From positions 18,374 to 75,118 of the forward strand of contig NW_019775599.1 in NCBI RefSeq assembly GCF_001039355.2: a stretch of 56,745 nucleotides of DNA. Reading direction: 5' to 3'. The notes beneath the pieces were generated by a model. That model ran no database searches and was not told the origin of the DNA. It was given only the letters and a program-made list of their open reading frames with translations. Both the position numbers and the translations under genes were made by a program. Shown here one piece after another: positions 11,566-21,943 of the stretch; the first letter of the stretch is position 1, and every line of letters starts with the position of its first letter. This DNA comes from Lingula anatina (Eukaryota; Brachiopoda; Lingulata; Lingulida; Lingulidae).

Positions 11566-11715
11566 ATTTGAAAGAGACGAGTTTACTTCCAAGTATTTCC
11601 TGATAGAATCATACAAGCAGTTCCTTAGTAATTCCAGCGGTGCTCACCTGAAATTCTTGAAATATATACAAGTTAAAAAGATATTTACACAAAGATACAT
11701 GTACAGATTTACAAG

Positions 11716-11868
11716 GGAGTCCCCAAAAACAAAACAAATGACTCCAGTATGAACAAAATTACTATACATATTTACAAAGGGTGAGTCTACAAAAACAAAA
11801 ACGACTCCAGCATAGACAAAAATACGTATTTACACAGGAATCTACAAAAACAAAACAAAAGATTCCTG
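11716..11868. repeat. Three A/C-rich-loop hairpins with changing stems
   Basis: Three spaced units have a loop related to ACAAAAACAAAAC. Stems: GGAGTC 11716-11721 with GACTCC 11740-11745; GAGTC 11783-11787 with GACTC 11803-11807; CAGGAATC 11835-11842 with GATTCCTG 11861-11868. Between units the stem changes on both sides so pairing is kept. Confidence 0.75.
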
Positions 11869-11932
11869 TAATGCAGAGAAGACAATTGACAAATTCTGAG
11901 AATGACATCTCATGGCCTCAGCCATTCCAGCA

Positions 11933-12222
11933 TGACAATATCATAACTGTCACACAGGCATCACTCTTGATTCATCACTGTGACTCTGGGAATATTTACA
12001 ATCCAAGTGAATGATCATTAGAGGATAAAGTCAAAGACAGTAAAGGACCAATATCTGTCATATGACAATTATCTGCATGACATACGCGTCACACACTCTT
12101 GATCTATCACTAAAGATTGAAGCTCAGTAACGATATAATATCTGTTACGTATGAGCTAAGTGTAGTAATGTAAAATCTCCTACACTGTTCTTTAGAGTGC
12201 AACAATATAAATCTGTTACACT
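11933..12222. repeat. Series of hairpins with AT-rich loop related to AATATAAATCT
   Basis: Stems seen: TGACA 11933-11937 with TGTCA 11948-11952; GACAG 12036-12040 with CTGTC 12055-12059; AGCTCAGTAAC 12121-12131 with GTTAC 12144-12148 and, after a 3-nt bulge, TGAGCT 12152-12157; AGTGTAG 12159-12165 with CTACACT 12180-12186; AGTGcAAC 12196-12203 with GTTaCACT 12215-12222 (one mismatch). Loops are similar while stems differ. Confidence 0.7.
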
Positions 12223-13767
12223 ATACGGTAACCACAGTACAGATGTTGCCCATATAGGTTAAGATCACTGGTTAGATAACCGTTTAGTCTCTTTCTCTGG
12301 CTACAACCAAACCATGCAACTAGACATAACCCCAGTGGCTGCAGCATGTCCTTACAGTACCATCATCCAAGTTCACTTCACACATAAAGAGACAACCAGT
12401 ATCCCTACCCCTTAAAATAAAAAGTAAGGCAAATGTACATATATAGCTACCAGACAGAGATAACAGTCAACTAATCAAAATCCATTCAATCTCCAGGGTT
12501 TAAATTGTAATTAACAGAAATGAAACACCTTTCAGAGATATAGACTTTCATGAAACAACCTTCTGAAATTAGGGTTACCTGCTACCGCATGAGCAATTAG
12601 ACCACTTTAGATGCAACTGTCATTCATTCACCTTAAGACATCCTTAGTCCATCTAAACTCCAGTCCCTCAATGCTATAATCCAGCAGTAACATACATATA
12701 TCCCCTTTTTACAGACCATTCAGTAACATTCCAGATAGACACTTGCACGTTATAAACATGGTAATAAGGATTCCGGATTCCAATATATACCATACAGCTT
12801 GAATCACAAGTTTTCAAATACAAACCAAAACGTTCACGTCACTCATAATTGTTATCGCTGCACTTGCCAAAAGTTCAGTCCTATCACTGGAATTTCATTA
12901 CACAACATATAAACCAAGATCAAGAACTATTCTAAAGGCAAGATTTTTTAAATGAAGACCCAGAATGATACTTGTTACAGTGGTCTTTATAACAGTCAAC
13001 AAGACAATGATTATGAACAAAGTCCATATTGCAAATTTCCAGCAAGAGTAACTTCATAGATATGACTTTCGTTTCCAAGGCTACCAAACTCCAATTAACA
13101 GCAATGCCTTGTTTAGTGACTTTACCATTCAACTTTATTTGCAGAAAAATATCAACATGAATACCTTTTCTTCACCACAGTGACTGTAATATCTGCCAAC
13201 ATGCAACAGCAATACTCACTTCAGAAAGTGTACCAACTGGAGCAGAAACATTACAACTTAACTGTTCAAAAGACCAATGGCAAACAAATATCGATAAGAA
13301 ATCTGGGATGTCAAAGTCGGGTTATGGTAAAACAGAGCATGGATTTGATTAACAAAATGAAGTAAAAGCGACAAAACATGAAAAAATGTCAATGACTGTA
13401 ACTTGAACGAACGAATATTAAGATACAAATGATACAGCCCAGACACACCAATGTCAGACGATAAATAGAATTTAAAGGAATATAAGATAACAGTGACGGA
13501 AACAGACTGAAGAGATAACAACACATCCTATAAGGTCTAGACACATCAGCATCTGACCATAAAAATATATTAAACTAAAGGGAAACAATCTCACAAGCAG
13601 CATCAGCTGAAATTGTGTTACTGTCATTTAATTGCAATCAAGAAACTTGCTCCGTCTTGTGCTGGCAGAATGACCCCTGTCACCTGTGAGTGTCAATTGT
13701 CATTATCCAAACACAAGGTCTGATTCTGACGACAAATGTCACAATTTGCTGCAGAAGCCCTGAAAGA
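12223..13767. other. Non-coding 3' region of the retroelement
   Basis: AT-rich sequence where pol would normally lie. Frames on both strands are short and show no reverse transcriptase, RNase H or integrase motif that I can see. Confidence 0.6.
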
Positions 13768-16491
13768 TCAATGCAGACAAAGACATCTTACAACAAAAAG
13801 AACAGACAAAAACCCACCAGGATCATAAGGCCAATTGCCAACATTTGAGAAAATTGATTGTATAGTACTAAATGATTGTCCCGTCCCTCTGTAGCTATGT
13901 GTAGCACTTGAAAGTGTTTGCAAAACGTGCAATGACCACTTTGCCTCCAACATGACCACCAGTTTATTTAATCTACCCTTCCCTTTAGGAAAGCCCATTT
14001 CTCTGAAAACTTGAAACCTCCCTAGTTTCCCTTTTAATACAAAACAACTGATGTCATTGTGATCACAAGCGCAACTGACAATGTTCACTTTATCAGACAT
14101 AGCTTCACCAGCCAGGAATTTGTCATCAGCAAGTACAGGTTTTTCGCCAGAATAGAGGGATTTTCTATTTTGATCTTTACCTGGGACGTTGGTTTTATCA
14201 TGTAACTCTTCAAACAAACCTGGTATCCTTTTACTCCCTTTCACTTTTTTGATTTGGTCGATGGAATTGCCTGATGAAAATTCAAAATTTGACACACTGT
14301 TAAATCTGGAATGATTTTCACAGTCACTTAGCCCCACCCTTGCTATAATTGGTTTTTGATCTTTATTTGAAATTTCTCTCACTTTAATCATTTTACCCCT
14401 CACAACAAGAGTGCCAGCTTCTATGTCAATTATCACCCCCAAATTTTGTAAAACGTCATGACCTAAAATCATTTCATCATGAATGGGAGCTATGTACTGT
14501 GTTTGGAAAGTACTGGATCCAAGTTTCATTTTCAGAGAATCAATGAAATAACCCTTCAGTACTGCATTGTCACTTGCCAGACTCATTGCAACATCTCCCA
14601 ATATTGATGGTTTTCTTTTCAATTTTTCGTAAACTTTTGTGGAGAGAATGGTCACCTCCGACCCAGTATCAACTCGGGCATGGATTGGTAAACCTCCAAG
14701 CTTAAGTTTTACGTAAGAATTTGAAGCAACAGTCTGTTGAATATGAGCTTTTGGTGTTAAATTTTGATCTCTCTTGTTAATTGGTTTTTTCATTGCACAC
14801 TCAGCTGGGTTAGGTGTTTTAGTGACAGCTCCTAGATGATCTAGTTCACTTGTTTGTATAGAAATGTTATAGGCGTTTGTTGACAACTGAGGTACAGGAT
14901 TGCCAATTTTGTGATTGGATTCAAGTGGATTAGTAATCTCACTTATACTGTTAACATGCACATCCATTCGTGTAGCAACATGGCTGTTACGCTGGTGAGG
15001 TTGAGTAAAATTTTTCAAAGTGTTCCCCTTATTTTTCTTCAACCAAATTTTGTGTTTTTCACAATCCCTTTTAAAATGATCTGGACTATGACAGAAGAAA
15101 CAGGTTTGTCTTCTACTCAAAATTGGTGTTGCTAATTTCAACATAGTTTCCACTACTTTTTCAAGGTTGTGCACAGGTGGAACTTCAGCAGATTTAACAC
15201 TTTCTTTCTTTCTGTTTTCGAAGAGTAAAGAAACATGCTGATAATATTTCACTTTGTTTATAGCAGCCTCCATGCTTTTTGGTAGTTCTAAACAAGCATA
15301 CTTTCCAGCCTCCCAGTCTGAACAACCTAAACAAAACTGTGTTATTGCCTCTTTATTAATGAAAGATTCTGGCAGATCCACATAGGCTGACATTGCTAAA
15401 GAAAGGACTCTTGCTGCCCAATCACCGAGAGATTCATTTGGTTGTTGGTAAGAGTGTTGGAATTCTACCCGGGCAATTTCAGGCAAAACTTCATCACTAA
15501 ACCGAGTTTCCAACTTCTGCAAAATTTCCAAATATGAGAAGTCTTTACCCGATTTTGTAAGGCGTGTGTAGTAGTCTAGAGCATTTCCTTCTAGACTCCA
15601 TGTTAGATAGTCTTTTGATTGAATATCGGACCAACCATACACTTCTTTATAGCTCTCAAATTTATGTTTGAATGATTGCCAATTACTTTTCCCATCATAT
15701 TTAAGAGAATTTGGAAGATCACTGGGATTTCCCCTCTCTTCCCTCGAAAAGTTGTAGTTTTTCTTAAATTTTTTGAATTTACAGCTTGATGGTTTTTGTA
15801 ATGGAGCTGGATGTTTTAAAGAATGTGTAAAGTGATCCTTTGATGTTAGTTTGCTATCCCATTCACACTCTTCCGCAGAAGATGATGTTATTCTTCTAGG
15901 GTTTAAACAAGATCTAGGACAATTGTTAGAAAGGTTTTCCTCATCTCCACTGCTACGAAAACAAGCAGCTTCAGAATGAGTATAAGCCCCCTGAATGTCA
16001 TTGTTAGCACTACTGCATGGTGTTTTAGCAGCATGTAATTCTGTTTTAAAATGACACCTAGATCGAGAAGTATCTTGTTCCTCATTGGAAGAACAAGCAT
16101 GGGAAGAAAGTCTAGACTTCAGCTCACTTAATATTTCGCTTGATGGTTTTAGATGTTTTTGCGAATTTAACCGAAAATGGCCAGTTTCCGATTGACATTT
16201 AGAAGATAGTTTTTCTCTTCGAACTGATTTAGAATCAACTTTGGGCACTGAAGCCATAGCCCCTTCATCTGATTTTTCCATAGCAGCCAACCTGGCTCTT
16301 TCCTTCTTCAGTTCTGAAAGAGTTTTCCTTAATTGTAATAATTTGGCAAAATTTTCCGAAATATGTTTTTCTAAATGTTTATTGGAGAGCTGTTCTCTAG
16401 AACTTTCGTTTTCCTCCAGTTTAGCATGACTGAGAGTAGTTGCATTGGTGTACATTGAAGCAGGTGATCTCCACTTTCTCCTATCATCCAT
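13768..16491 (-). CDS. Retroelement Gag-protease polyprotein
   Basis: Open frame continues upstream to 16617, but the likely start is the ATG at 16491 (MDDRRKW), giving 907 aa. Order: a basic, Ser-rich N-terminal part with a short Leu/Lys/Glu helix; a Gag core of Retrotrans_gag type beginning near YDGKSNWQSFKHKF with LEGNALDYY and a YQQPNESLGDWAARV stretch; one CCHC zinc knuckle, C-x2-C-x4-H-x4-C, at 15102-15061; and a retropepsin with VDTGSEVTIL (Asp codon at 14670) and the partner MILGHDVL loop. After the protease it starts like a Gypsy pre-RT linker (IPGLFEELHDKT) but then ends in a tail I do not recognise. This looks like an internal deletion of pol. The frame has no internal stop over 2.7 kb, so it is either young or under selection. 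Confidence 0.9.
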   Translation of the reverse strand: MDDRRKWRSPASMYTNATTLSHAKLEENESSREQLSNKHLEKHISENFAKLLQLRKTLSELKKERARLAAMEKSDEGAMASVPKVDSKSVRREKLSSKCQSETGHFRLNSQKHLKPSSEILSELKSRLSSHACSSNEEQDTSRSRCHFKTELHAAKTPCSSANNDIQGAYTHSEAACFRSSGDEENLSNNCPRSCLNPRRITSSSAEECEWDSKLTSKDHFTHSLKHPAPLQKPSSCKFKKFKKNYNFSREERGNPSDLPNSLKYDGKSNWQSFKHKFESYKEVYGWSDIQSKDYLTWSLEGNALDYYTRLTKSGKDFSYLEILQKLETRFSDEVLPEIARVEFQHSYQQPNESLGDWAARVLSLAMSAYVDLPESFINKEAITQFCLGCSDWEAGKYACLELPKSMEAAINKVKYYQHVSLLFENRKKESVKSAEVPPVHNLEKVVETMLKLATPILSRRQTCFFCHSPDHFKRDCEKHKIWLKKNKGNTLKNFTQPHQRNSHVATRMDVHVNSISEITNPLESNHKIGNPVPQLSTNAYNISIQTSELDHLGAVTKTPNPAECAMKKPINKRDQNLTPKAHIQQTVASNSYVKLKLGGLPIHARVDTGSEVTILSTKVYEKLKRKPSILGDVAMSLASDNAVLKGYFIDSLKMKLGSSTFQTQYIAPIHDEMILGHDVLQNLGVIIDIEAGTLVVRGKMIKVREISNKDQKPIIARVGLSDCENHSRFNSVSNFEFSSGNSIDQIKKVKGSKRIPGLFEELHDKTNVPGKDQNRKSLYSGEKPVLADDKFLAGEAMSDKVNIVSCACDHNDISCFVLKGKLGRFQVFREMGFPKGKGRLNKLVVMLEAKWSLHVLQTLSSATHSYRGTGQSFSTIQSIFSNVGNWPYDPGGFLSVLFVVRCLCLH

Positions 16492-16625
16492 AACTGCAAT
16501 GAGTATATGAACAATAATAAATCCAAAATAAAACAATATATACAAACTTACAATGGAGAATGTGATAATGAGATACTTGTTGAACCTGAAACAATTACCA
16601 GCATACAAACAGCACACCTGAGACC

Positions 16626-16800
16626 AAAAGTTGCTAGGCTTAAGTGAGACTAATTAACAGTGCATTAAAAGTTCCTGAAATATAATCAGTTCACTGCAAT
16701 AATATCAAGTGAATAAAATTGCTAAGCCAATGTGAAACAAGTCCCAGTGCATTAAAAGCTCCTGGATTTGACCAGTTCACAACAACAATTGAAAAGCAGT
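16626..16800. repeat. Two ~87-bp tandem units in the retroelement leader
   Basis: GTGCATTAAAAG at 16660 recurs at 16747, with matching flanks (TTGCTA-GC before, CAGTTCAC after). The units are diverged. They lie between gag and the primer site. Confidence 0.7.
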
Positions 16801-17217
16801 GTGAAGCACACCTGGAATTTCAACTTGGTCCCAATAAACTAGAGTAATGTAAGGTTAAAAGGGTAAAAGTGGTTGAACAGTTCACAAGAAAATTCACAAG
16901 GCGTGTACTAAGTGTAAGAAACAGAGTTGCCGGCTAGCCTCACGTGAATGTATGAGCTTCTAAGATGATTACGGCTCACCTGTGATACAGTTGAGTGAGT
17001 TTTTTCATGGAGAACGAATAAAGCGAGTATGTGGTGTTATTATTTTCAAAAAACTTGTCAAAATTTCTTTATTTACCCTAAACGGATTCCTTATGGGCCC
17101 TTGCAAACTAAACTTCATTGAAATGAATTCAGTTACCCGATGCACCTGCCCCTCCCTTAAAAAAAACAAAGAAATTTCTGACCTCAAGTTTTTGAATTCC
17201 CCGCGTATTTTCTTAGG

Positions 17218-17230
17218 ATCCTCGTCGCCA
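17218..17230 (-). other. Primer binding site, tRNA-Ser type
   Basis: TGGCGACGAGGAT on the minus strand immediately follows the 5' LTR fragment. Its complement ends …CCTCGTCG-CCA, matching the 3' end of animal tRNA-Ser(GCT) as I remember it. Confidence 0.8.
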
Positions 17231-17336
17231 ATAAAGTGTTTATGCGAGCTATCTGTCCTCCGTTCGAGGCTCGTGTGTCCTCTCCTCGCACCGAGTGTCC
17301 TTATTTAGCTCTGCTCTACGTCGCCAGATCCGCTCT
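17231..17336 (-). repeat. 5' LTR fragment (R-U5 part only)
   Basis: Identical over 106 bp to 11252-11357. Beyond 17336 similarity stops at once, so U3 and the TATA box are missing from this copy. Confidence 0.9.
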
Positions 17337-17637
17337 ATACATATAGCAATATGTCAAACATCAGAAACAAATTGTACTGTTACAGTTGTATAACTTTAGT
17401 GCCTCTTTACCCAGTGAGATCTTTTTTTAAGTTAACTTCAGTATCAAGAATTTAAGACTTAATAAAGAAAACCTGTTGATGCTCTGACAGAATATATTTA
17501 TAACTTATATAATACGGTTGATTCTGGTATTTTAAAACTTGATTCTGGTAAAATACTTTTGATTCCAGTAATTAGTATGATCCTGATAAAGATTTATTAA
17601 TACTTTATTATTATTGACATATATAATTATTTTTCAG

Positions 17638-20600
17638 GCCACGGCTAAGTGCAAATGAGGAAGCTGACAGCAGTGCTGATTTTGATAGGTTTTACTTCAG
17701 GTATTATTCAGAGTATTCATACCAGTACATTGTAATATGAGTGTTCAGTATTTATCTCATATGGCCAGTGCTTGAAAGATAGCTTAATTGCATTTTTAAT
17801 GCAGGATGCAGGGAAGCGTCCTCCCAGGAATGTCAAAAGGGGATCTTTTTCTGTAAAAGAAACCTTTAACTTAATTAATTGTATGAAATTTGCTTGTATC
17901 TAAATCAAATTTTATCCAGAATGGACTTTTCCCTGCAAAAAGGACACTGAAAATGGTACCTCCCCCCCTCCCCCCCCCCCCCCCCCCCCCCTTTGGCTAC
18001 AGGACTATTCACGCGAAATACAAATGCAAATATCCTATTGTTTGAAGTTCCAGCCGTGGGATAATTATGGTAAGGAATTATGATTTTGATAGGTTTTACT
18101 GTGTGTCATAATATATATTATGATCTTGTATATATCACATGCTTGTTTTGTATCTAGTACTAGTACTTAAATGACAAATTGCATGCAGTTGTACAGTACC
18201 TGGGTCAAATAAAATTTTAAAACAATTACATTATGTGTATTCTTTTTAGCATATATACTTTTTGTGTCTCTGCAGTATGATTACACAGTAAACTACAGAA
18301 ATCCATTCCATTTGTTCATCCAAAAACCTTCACTATTATCACAGTTCATATTTGTTGTATATTACTGCCAAGTAACTAAACATGACTGCTCATTTTTCCC
18401 AGGGCCTATGGGGATATCTCTATACATGAGACCATGTTGGGGGATACTGCTAGGACTAATTCTTACAGGTGAGTGCCCAAAAATATGTTTTGATGATTGA
18501 AAAAACTTTTAAATAGAGGTGCTTCCCCCCCCGTTTTCATATAACAAATTTAGCATAAGCTAATTATGAAATTCCTGTTTATGAAACTTGAAATATTTGA
18601 GAAATATTGAAAAAAAATCTGATTGATGTGAAGAATTCCATTTCTTACATTTTCAGATCTGCAATATTTGGCAGTGGTGCTATAAAAGACAAAGTCATTC
18701 TAGATGTGGGAGCAGGCACAGGTGTGTGTGTACGTGTTGTGTGTGTGTGCGCGTGTGTGTGTGTGTGTGTACGTGCGCGCGCGTGTGTGTGTGTGTGAGT
18801 CAACTCTGATATTAAAAGTTAAAATATTTAACCAAAAGTGAAGGAATGCTCATTGAAAAACAGAAAGTATCCATTTTAATGCCAGTCATCATATTGTTGA
18901 AATAGGTGCAAAAATTAAGTCAACTTCATTCAAAGTTGACTATAGGAAAGTTAGTGAATCTTAACCTTTCATTTTGAGGACAAAACCATAAAAAAGATAA
19001 CATGCTATCATAGTGCAAGTCATGCAGACTAAAAATAAATTTATTAGTGCCGGATCTGTTATTGCAGGTATATTAAGTGTTTTTTGTGCACAAGCTGGGG
19101 CAAAGCATGGTAAGTTGATTAGGATCACTAACTTACTTATATATCTATCTATAATTATATAAATGATCAATACTATAATCATGCACTAAAACCAACTCTG
19201 ACAAATAGTTTGTCAATGCAAAATACACAGTATTGCACTTTTTAAAGTGGCCCCAGACATTAAATATATTTTTACAACATACAAGTATTTCTTGACTGAT
19301 AAACATGCTATTATATCAAGTTACAACATTTAAATTCAATTTTGTTATTAGGTTCTCAAAAGTTAACTTACTAGTATGTTCTCAGTACTAGGCATTTCCC
19401 ATTTGCAGTGTATGCAGTTGAGGCATCATCCATGGCTGAGCAGGCCAAGCTAGTTATTAAGTGCAATGGAGTTGAGGACAGGGTATCAGTGATACAGGGG
19501 AAAGTAGAGGTAGGACACCATGCACCATGCATGCAACATGTGTAAGCAGAGTGAACTTTGAGGGTAAATTTAAAGTCCTTTTTTTTTTAAGGAAAAATCC
19601 TCCCATTCAAAATTGTAGAAATATTTTATGAAAATTTCTGCAGATATATGTTTTTGATATCTTTTTTACTAACAAACCAGTGGGAAGTAAAACATGTAAC
19701 TTTTTTCAATGGCATAGGTTACTACAGAGTTACTAGTAAAAGTAAAAAAAGTTATTCAGAAGTAAGTGTTATGTGGATAGATGATTAGAATTGGACCCTT
19801 GCAGTGACACCTTTCATCTAAAAAATTTAATTTATGATTTTATTTGTATAATTTTAGGATATTGAACTCCCAGAGATGGTAGATGTGATTGTAAGTGAAT
19901 GGATGGTAGGTGAGACATATTTTGATTGATACTTCTCTAAAAAGCCATGGGCACTATTAGCTGTTTGTACTACACTCTGTAATAGTAAAGAATACTTTGA
20001 TCAGGTTCAAGATGGTTTATTATTTGATACTTAAAAACTTAAAAGTATTTTTGTAATGTAGCTTTGTGGTCAGTTTATTTCAGTATTTCACAATTTGCAT
20101 ATATGCTAGTAAAATGCCTTTGTATCAATATTTAGGGATATCTACTTGTATATGAATGGATGCTGAGTTCCATTATATTTGCCAGGGAAAAGTGGCTAAA
20201 AAACGTGAGTTTTTTTTTCTTCTTTTATACAGCAAATTCATCAAGATAATATTTTTTTTAGTGAAATTTCATTCATATATAATATAAAAACTAAGGCCAG
20301 CAAATGATTATAAGTTTATTGAGCATGCGCACTAAATGCATAAATTACAGTGACATTTAGGGGTTATCTATTCTACGTATCATCCACATACAATACACAT
20401 ACAGTACTTGGATAACATGATTACATGATATATTTTAAGTAAAATGTGTTAAAGTAAAAAGTTTGACCAGTTATAAGTTAGTCTCCTGGAGCCCCTAGAC
20501 ATATGATTATGCCTACATATATGCTTGGAGAAATTGAAAGAATTGATTTTGTTTCTTTAGAATGGTGTTCTCTTTCCAAATACGGCATCTGTTTTTATAG

Positions 20601-21900
20601 CTCCTCTAGGAGACTGTGAAGATCTGAGAGACAGGTCAGTAAAACATCCTATGCATAACATACTTAAGAGCAGTCTGTAAAGATTTTATAAATTCCTTTA
20701 TCATAATTTTCTTATATATATATATATATATTCAATTAACAAAATTGTTTGCTGTTGACTTATAGGCTGTATGGTCTGGGTATAAATGAATATAGAAGTC
20801 ACTATAGTAAATAAACTACCACTTCTTTACATATATTAGGCTTCGTTCACATGGAAAGTCTATTTTCTAAAAAATCTATTTTCTATTGGCAGTATATCTT
20901 GTGATCACGATCTGTGCCCTGAATATCCTGCGGCGTAATTACTAGCAGCGCGAGCCAGTTACTTCCAAAGCTGTAATTAATTCTCGGCTGTGCTCGGAGG
21001 AGATTCTGATACCTTGACGCGTGCGCAGTAGGAAGTTAGAAAGTTAATGGCGGTTGTGGTTGCTTTGAAAAATGTGTTTGTCGATTTTGTGCAACAACAA
21101 GTTGAAGAAGATGAAGAAGTATACACACGACAGATACGAGTGCAACCGTCATGATCCGATGGCAAGCGATGCGGCAACAGAGGATGAGATTTTATAGAAT
21201 GCGAGCACAGCCGAGAATTAATTACAGCTGACTCGCGCTGCCAGTAATTACGCTGCAGGATATTCAGGGCACAGACCGCGAATAGAAAATAGATTTTTAG
21301 AAAATAGACTTTCCATATGAACGAAGCCTTATACTGAGTTTGATGGGAAAATACAGATAGCATTCACCTTCTTAATCAACACAATCTATTTTCTGTATTT
21401 TCCAACCTGACACAGTGTAAAAATCCCATCTGGCACAATGCCAATGGTCTTATCCTGTCTTGATTATATCAATCCATAGGCATTTGCTTTTTCTTTATGA
21501 TAATCAGATTTTTAAAAAATTTATAGATTGAGGTTTCTGTGAGAAATGAGACCACAATATATTATAGATAAATTTCTTTAATTATAATTAGATTTTGATT
21601 TTTAGGTTAAAGTTTTGGGAAGAAATGAGACCACTCTACGGTGTGGAGATGGCGTCTTTACAGACGTATGCAAGGAAATGCCTCACAGGTGAGATAAAAT
21701 TTTATTCCCTTGTATTCCAGGAAAAGAAATTTATCAGCAGTAAAGTTATGAAAAATTGCATCATCCCTTGAATGCTATGATTTACTTCTAGAGAAATATA
21801 TTGGTTGGTTCATTACTCATTCTTTCAGTTACACCATTGTTGGTTATAATGGTCAGCTATGTTTTTAAGTTAACCTTTGTAGATGCAGGTATGAAGAAAT

Positions 21901-21943
<43 letters not shown>

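Larger units (their letters stand above)
11252..17336 (-). mobile_element. Non-autonomous Ty3/Gypsy-type LTR retroelement (gag-protease only)
   Basis: An exact 106-bp direct repeat (11252-11357 and 17231-17336) bounds a 6.1-kb unit that reads on the minus strand. Next to the upstream repeat is TGGCGACGAGGAT (17230-17218), which complements the 3' end of an animal tRNA-Ser(GCT) plus CCA as I remember it, so it serves as primer binding site. A purine tract precedes the downstream LTR. Inside are an ~0.7-kb leader, one gag-protease frame and about 2.2 kb without coding potential. Reverse transcriptase, RNase H and integrase are absent, so movement would need enzymes from a relative. The upstream LTR is cut off: only its downstream third remains. 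Confidence 0.88.

Noticed and set aside
16492-16617. 42 extra codons upstream of the Gag start
   Set aside because: Hydrophobic, low-complexity stretch unlike a Gag N-terminus; the next ATG (16491) starts a typical charged Gag head.
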